A stretch of 64,000 nt of DNA from Smallanthus sonchifolius. Its lineage: Eukaryota > Streptophyta > Magnoliopsida > Asterales > Asteraceae. Shown in pieces: positions 59,249 to 64,000 of this stretch. The stretch spans positions 7,261,501-7,325,500 of the forward strand of contig CM042034.1 in the NCBI GenBank assembly GCA_023525975.1, read 5' to 3'. Position 1 is the first letter of the stretch; the number at the start of each line of letters is the position of its first letter. Both the position numbers and the translations under genes were made by a program. Under the pieces are notes generated by a model. It ran no database searches. It had not been told where the DNA came from and was given only the letters and a program-made list of their open reading frames with translations.

Positions 59249-60743
59249 TTAATAAGACATAATAAAATCCACCAAACTATCCAATGATTCTTGTGAAGAA
59301 CCCCTATTTTCCAAAGCTTCCTTAACCATTTCCTTCATATCATTTACTCTAACCCTCATTTCCTCTCCATCATCCACCATAACTCTTTTAATCACCCTTT
59401 CAATCTCCCCTCTATCGACCCGCTCCAACTCGAGCCCGATCTTCCATACAAAACTCACATAACTCGCGTTCACCCCTTGGTCGACACTAAACGGTTGACA
59501 AATCATCACAACTCCCGATGAAATACTCTCCAAACACGAGTTCCAACCACAATGACTCCAAAACCCACCCATGGGCCAATACTTCCTTCTGGGGAGCCCA
59601 TTTCACAATCAAGCCCCGTTCTCTCGTTTACTCTACAAACCCATCTGGCAATAACTCGAGCCATTCTGACCCACTAACCAAACCGGGTCTAACCGCCCAT
59701 AGGAACCGTTGGTTACTTTCAGCTAGACCACATGCCATCTCGGTCAGCACTTCCGCATCCATTGTGGCTAAGCTTCCAAAGCTTATGTAGACCACGGATT
59801 TCGGAGGTTATTTATCGAGCCAAGCAATGCAATCAGTGTCTTCTTGGTGTGAACCGATAGACGTGCGTGGTGTTACAATGTGTAAAGGCCCAACTGCAAA
59901 AACGGGAACATGTAAAAGGTTGTGGATTCGGGTCAATGATTCGTGTTCGAGGAATTTGACAGTGTTCAAGATAACGGCTGACAGGTGCGCTTGCCGGCTG
60001 AAGTTCGCAACATGTTGCCTCCAATCTTCGATCGGAGATTTAGAAAATGGAAGATCTTTGTACCTGAGGGGATGATGATTTGGCACGACATCCTGCATCA
60101 CAAAATCTTTAAAAAGATCTAGAATTAGAATCAGATCAGATCATGTTAGCGATAAATATTAGATAGAATATATTAGTTATTGATAAGGTAAAATATAGAT
60201 GATTTATTCTAATCTGATCATGTTTGGTTGGATTTCTTGAAAATATAATATATTAGTTTTTTTTAACAGCAACACTTAAATTTTCTAGGATAAATATATT
60301 ATTTTTACCATCCTCAAGAAACCTGCCTTGTTGACGGAGCTGTCGACGGGCAAGTAAAGCCGGAAGGAACGCCGCACACTGCTAGAGCGGAACACGATGG
60401 CGGCAAGGTTCAGATCGACGGCAACAACTCCGGCGAAGTACATAACGTTGTCGTAGATGACAACGATGGATTTATTTCCTTTACTGATCAATCGAGTCAA
60501 GTGTTCCTTGAATGATGGTTTACAGTTATTGTTGAGTGTGTTGAGGAAAGTAGAGAAGCTGCCGGAATCTTCGATGGCCTGTAGGTTGTCGGAAAGTGGA
60601 AGGAAGGTGAAGTCGGAAGGATGGTTAGAAGGGTTAGGTGGGTTTAAATTGGAGTGAGCAATGGCTATGGAGAAGCCTTTGGCATGGAGGATTGTGGCTA
60701 GCTGGAGAGTTGGAGTCATGTGGCCGTGAAATGGGGATGTCAC
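59249..60743 (-). pseudogene. UGT76-like UDP-glycosyltransferase pseudogene
   Basis: Two exons on the minus strand, 60743-60309 and 60092-59249, correspond to a family-1 UGT (UDP-sugar to small-molecule glycosyl transfer, cytosolic). Exon 1 reads PFHGHMTPTLQLATILHAKG, with the His of the catalytic N-terminal region. Exon 2 contains VPNHHPLRYKDLPFSK, then SVVYISFGSLATM, FLWAVRPGLVSG and a PSPG box (WAPQKEVLAHG ... GGFWSHCGWNSCLES ... PFSVDQ). Lesions: no usable ATG, with an in-frame TGA just upstream of the VTSPFHGH start; TAA at 59808-59810 where relatives read WLDKQPPKS; TAA at 59628-59630 where relatives read FVEETRERG; and a small deletion with frameshift inside the PSPG box near 59566-59575. 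The 3' part (59249-59572) stays open in the shifted frame. The gene is dead, but recently so. Confidence 0.92.
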
Positions 60744-61485
60744 TTCTCAATGAAAGTAAATACTAATCTAGGATGCCCTATTGTACTCATCAGATATCCA
60801 GAGTTACGTTGTCACTTCTCACTATGACTCATCATGAAACACGTACTAAAATTAGTCAACTTTCGTTAGTGAGTCTATAATTGAACTTTCAAAACTTTAA
60901 CTCTAACAAGCATCTTTTTATTCTTGATATCAACTAGGTTGTTCCCGCTGCCCGTTGCGGCGGGAATGAACCTGTTTTGGCATGGTGTTCTAGGAAATAT
61001 GCTCAAAGCAAGGCCTTGAGGATTTCTTTGGATTTATATTCTATAACACTAAGTTATTTGATCCAGTTTAACCTTGTACATACCAGATGATTAAGGGAAC
61101 CACAATCTACATCAAACCAAAACCAAAACCAAAAATATATGTTTCAAACTCATAGCCCACATCCAACACAATTTCAAATAGGTAAAAACAATTTAAACCA
61201 ATCCCTTACATCAGATCAAAATACTGTATGGAGTATAACCAAGTCTTCAACATTTGTTTTTGGTACTGCCTTGCAAAGGTTTAGTCCGATCTGTGTAAAG
61301 CATATTACCCCAATGTAAAAAAGGAAGGTGTATTGTATCATACCTTTATCATTGTAATAAAATGCTTAAACAGTAATATTACTATGCTAAAAATCTGCAC
61401 CCTGCAAAATGATTTCACCAAATATTCAAGTAGAAAAAAACTCAACTAAAAGTCAGAACAGATACGGGTCATAACGGGTTGTTTT
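60744..61485. other. Spacer between UGT pseudogene and retrotransposon
   Basis: No gene is seen. About 60940-60990 (gttcccgctgcccgttgcgg) is a small GC-rich patch. Confidence 0.4.
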
Positions 61486-61827
61486 TGTGAGTTTTTAATC
61501 CTAATGTGGTTCATATGTGAAAGTTCGGGGGTGAAAATCGTAAAGAGTCTAAAGATAGATTTATTTCATTTAGTATGTTTATTGTTTTTATGATTTAGTT
61601 TCTATTTAAGGTATTGAGTGTTTTTTTGTTAGCTGTGAATGGGCTGTCATTCCAGCTATGATTGGTCTGTGATTTCTTAGTAATTTAGGTTAGGATTAGT
61701 ATAAAAGAGGGTCATTGTTAAAGTTTAAAGGTGTGGTTTTGATTTAATAAAAATTAAGAGTCGTGGGTGTGTTTTCCCACAAAAATCGTTGCTGTCTTTT
61801 GAGTAATTTCGATCCAATTGTCCAACA
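61486..61827 (+). repeat. 5' LTR
   Basis: 342 bp. It contains a TATA-like gtataaaagaggg near 61700 and keeps the 23-bp block (cattccagctatgattgg...) missing from the 3' copy. Confidence 0.93.
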
Positions 61828-62785
61828 ATTGGTATCAGAGCGGGGTTTTGAGAGTCGACTTTCAAAGGGGGGAGCAGCCAAGGGCTGCCATAGCAGATAA
61901 CAGCAGGTGGCTCGCTGTTGAGGGCTGCTGATTGACGGTTTGAAAAGGAGAAAGGGTCAGCAATTTTTTTCTTTGGGCTGCAAAGGGCATTGATCGATTG
62001 AGGCTGCTGATCGACTGCAAAAGGGTTGTTGGTCGACTGTGAAAAGCTGCTGGTGGATTGTGAAGGGTTGTGACCGATTGAAGGCTGCTGAAATCCGATC
62101 TGTGATAGATCGAATTGTGAAGGCTGCTGCGAGGTTTCAATCGAAGGGCTGTTAAAGCTACTAGAAGGTCTGCGCGAGACAGATTTGGGCCGCGAGATAC
62201 GGCTGCAGCAGATTGATTGTGCGACTCAATCAAAGGCTGATTGGAGTTGTGTGAGTCAACTTTGAAGACGAAGACCTGAGCGACTCAGGTTCTGATCATG
62301 GGAAGCGATCAAGAGCAGTGATTTCTGTGAGAGACGAATCTGCATAGTGAAGAGCAAACCTGTGCGAGACAGGGTTATCGACTGTGTGACATGCGAAAGA
62401 ATCTGTGTCAAACAGAGGTTTAGTGGGTTCTGTGCGAGGCAGAACAGAAGCTGTGTGAGGCAGATTGGATTTTGTGTGAGACAGAACATAAGGCGATTCC
62501 TGTGTGAGGCAGCGATCGGCAGTGAAGAGGACCTGAGTGATTCGGTTATTGACAAAGAATGTGCAGAAGGGAGAAAGCAAGTGATTTGCTTGGAGGGCTA
62601 TGTGAGACGCAAGGCAAAGAGAGATTTTAGTTGCTGTTCAAGTGTTTTTGGTGTGAAGAGTTTGGTCATTTTGCGGGGGAATGTCCAAAAGCCAAAGCAT
62701 GAGGTAGCCAACTTGGTTCGTGAGGATGCTGGACCGCCTCTACTGTAGACAAAGAGAAAGCCCACATTAGGATTAAGGGGGTGAT

Positions 62786-63104
62786 TGTGAGTTTTTAATC
62801 CTAATGTGGTTCATATGTGAAAGTTCGAGGGTGAAAATCGTAAAGAGTCTAAAGATAGATTTATTTCATTTAGTATGTTTATTGTTTTTATGATTTAGTT
62901 TCTATTTAAGGTATTGAGTGTTTTTTTGTTAGCTGTGAATGGGCTGTGATTTCTTAGTAATTTAGGTTAGGATTAGTATAAAAGAGGGTCATTGTTAAAG
63001 TTTAAAGGTGTGGTTTTGATTTAATAAAAATTAAGAGTCGTGGGTGTGTTTTCCCACAAAAATCGCTGCTATCTTTTGAGTAATTTCGATCCAATTGTCC
63101 AACA
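62786..63104 (+). repeat. 3' LTR
   Basis: 319 bp. Identical to the 5' LTR except for three visible substitutions and a 23-bp deletion between ctgt microhomologies. Confidence 0.93.
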
Positions 63105-63366
63105 GTTTTTAAATTTGATAGATTCTTAAAGCATAATACAGTATTAATGGGTTTCCTTTGATCCTTCATCTCACACAAAGTAGAACAGGTAGATAAAAAA
63201 AATAAAGGATTGAGTTCGAAGCTTTACAGTGTCGATAGAGATGGAAGTTTTCCAAACATGTCTTGCAATTCACCATTAATTTTACTGGGGCAACATTTCT
63301 GGTCACAAATAAAAGGAACAATAAAGACAACTAATATAATAGGGAAAAGGAAAAAAAAAGATGCAC

Positions 63367-63556
63367 CTGCAAGTTCTTGGGAGATACTTAGAGCAAGGGC
63401 GGTTTTATTGGTACCAGACGCTCTAGCAAGTAGAAATCCCCTTCCAGCTATCTTTTTCTGCCGGATCATATCAACTACAAACCCGCCAACCTCTCTTGCC
63501 ACCACCTGTCCCACGAATCCAACAGCTAACAGTATCGCTTTTTTCCAGTAGTCTAA
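63367..63556 (-). pseudogene. RuvB-like AAA+ ATPase fragment with broken P-loop
   Basis: One exon-like block on the minus strand reads AILLAVGFVGQVVAREVGGF, then VVDMIRQKKIAGRGFLLARA and SGTNKTALALSISQELA, followed by a GT donor (cag/gtgcat). It aligns with the Walker A region of RuvB-like (TIP49/RVB) helicases, nuclear ATPases of INO80/SWR1-type and R2TP complexes. The P-loop, GxPGTGKT in the family, is RASGTNKT: first Gly, Pro and the Gly before Lys are replaced. No neighbouring RuvBL exons (N-terminal HIKGLG region, or CPMVGSEV after the donor) are found within reach. This looks like an isolated, decayed duplicate. Exons beyond 64000 cannot be excluded. Confidence 0.6.
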
Positions 63557-64000
63557 ACAAAATCATCGGTACCCATATCGTAATTTGTACAGCATAAAAT
63601 AAACTCAGATTCATAGCAATAGCATTGTCATGAAGAGGAATTTGCAGCAAAATGAGGTTCAATAATAAAAGATGCTTTAGCAAAATAGATCACAAATAGT
63701 GAAAAAAAAATTTGGTTTTGTGTTTCTGTTTCAGGAAAGCATAACCTTTTATCTTCACTTTAAGATACACATGATGTTTAATTAAGTTAGTAAATTTCTA
63801 ATAATCGAAACCCTACAAAATTAACAAATTATAAACGATAAAAACGCAAGCCTTATCCACCCAATTTTAACTTTCATTCAATCAAAGAATCTTCACTTAG
63901 AATCAATATGTGAATCAAGAACCCAAATTTCGTCCATCAAATCTCAAATCCAAAACCTTACATCCCGCTACAGATACAACTCCTCTTATCCAACGGCAAA
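63557..64000. other. AT-rich window end
   Basis: No coding similarity is seen. It may hold an intron or 5' region of whatever the RuvB-like fragment belonged to. Confidence 0.35.

Larger units (their letters stand above)
61486..63104 (+). mobile_element. Complete non-autonomous LTR retrotransposon (TRIM-like, Copia-type gag relic)
   Basis: 1,619 bp. LTRs at 61486-61827 (342 bp) and 62786-63104 (319 bp) begin TGTGAG and end CCAACA. The 5-bp duplication gtttt lies at 61481-61485 and 63105-63109. The PBS tggtatcagagc (61830-61841) is complementary to initiator-Met tRNA. The polypurine tract is aggattaagggggtga, just before the 3' LTR. The internal ~958 bp lacks pol. It has two blocks of degenerate short repeats (gctgctgatcgactg-like, ~61920-62130; tgtgcgaggcag-like, ~62345-62510) and, at 62637-62700, a CFWCEEFGHFAGEC zinc knuckle (CX2CX4HX4C) as in gag, closed by a stop soon after. 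It must depend on another element for reverse transcription. The LTRs differ by three substitutions and one 23-bp indel, so the insertion is young. Confidence 0.93.

Noticed and set aside
59249..59572. Short intact UGT C-terminal gene
   Set aside because: It is only the frameshifted tail of the UGT pseudogene; lacks the acceptor-binding half.
61880..62750. Open frames in the retrotransposon interior
   Set aside because: Frames on both strands come from low-complexity gctgct/gtgtgag repeats; only the zinc knuckle is recognisable.
1..64000. A new multi-gene defence or metabolic system
   Set aside because: Supported genes are unrelated housekeeping and signalling loci with no co-localised pathway; nothing suggests a novel system beyond the mobile elements.

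Overview
This is nuclear DNA from a flowering plant, most likely a eudicot. It has AT-rich intergenic and intronic sequence, GT-AG introns, plant-only gene families (clade A PP2C, SMO2-type sterol oxidase, RABA GTPase, COPT copper transporter, UGT76-like glucosyltransferase) and a dense load of small transposons. An Asteraceae-like genome is a plausible guess from the repeat types, but the sequence does not prove it.

Layout. 0.3-3.3 kb (+): a five-exon tropinone-reductase-like SDR gene with an in-frame stop and no catalytic Tyr. 3.3-11.4 kb: repeats, including short Helitrons, a Mutator-type MITE, a 5'-truncated RTE LINE with an 18-bp target duplication, and a 3-copy ~240-bp tandem array. 11.4-13.2 kb (-): a complete clade A PP2C (ABA co-receptor type, 393 aa) with ABRE cores upstream. 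13.8-28 kb: no convincing gene. This transposon-rich stretch holds two full-length copies of one tRNA-derived SINE family, Helitrons, a poly(A) retroposon and a 1.2-kb MULE. 28.2-34.0 kb (-): a complete seven-exon SMO2 gene (268 aa) whose introns contain a nested set of Tourist-like MITEs. 36-38.4 kb: a tandem duplication carrying two tRNA-Val(CAC) genes, one apparently decaying. 39.2-42.5 kb (-): a complete PP1 catalytic subunit (310 aa). 44.6-46.4 kb (-): a complete RABA/Rab11 GTPase (219 aa). 46.4-53 kb: repeats only. 53.1-56.1 kb (+): a five-exon serine-rich protein ending in GNWWQGSLYY (160 aa), resembling the salt-induced SIS family. 58.0-58.4 kb (-): an intronless COPT copper transporter (144 aa). 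59.2-60.7 kb (-): a UGT76-like pseudogene. 61.5-63.1 kb: a complete 1.6-kb non-autonomous LTR retrotransposon with TSD, PBS, PPT and a gag-type zinc knuckle. 63.4-63.6 kb (-): a RuvB-like fragment with a damaged Walker A motif.

The genes are ordinary single loci and do not form a pathway cluster. ABA/stress signalling is a weak common thread: the PP2C has ABREs, and the SIS-like gene has a G-box/ABRE close to its start. I found no CRISPR array, prokaryotic operon or obvious new biochemical system. The most distinctive content is the mobile-element record, where many insertions keep readable target-site duplications. Exon boundaries were read by hand from splice sites, reading frame and family similarity. 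No database search was possible.
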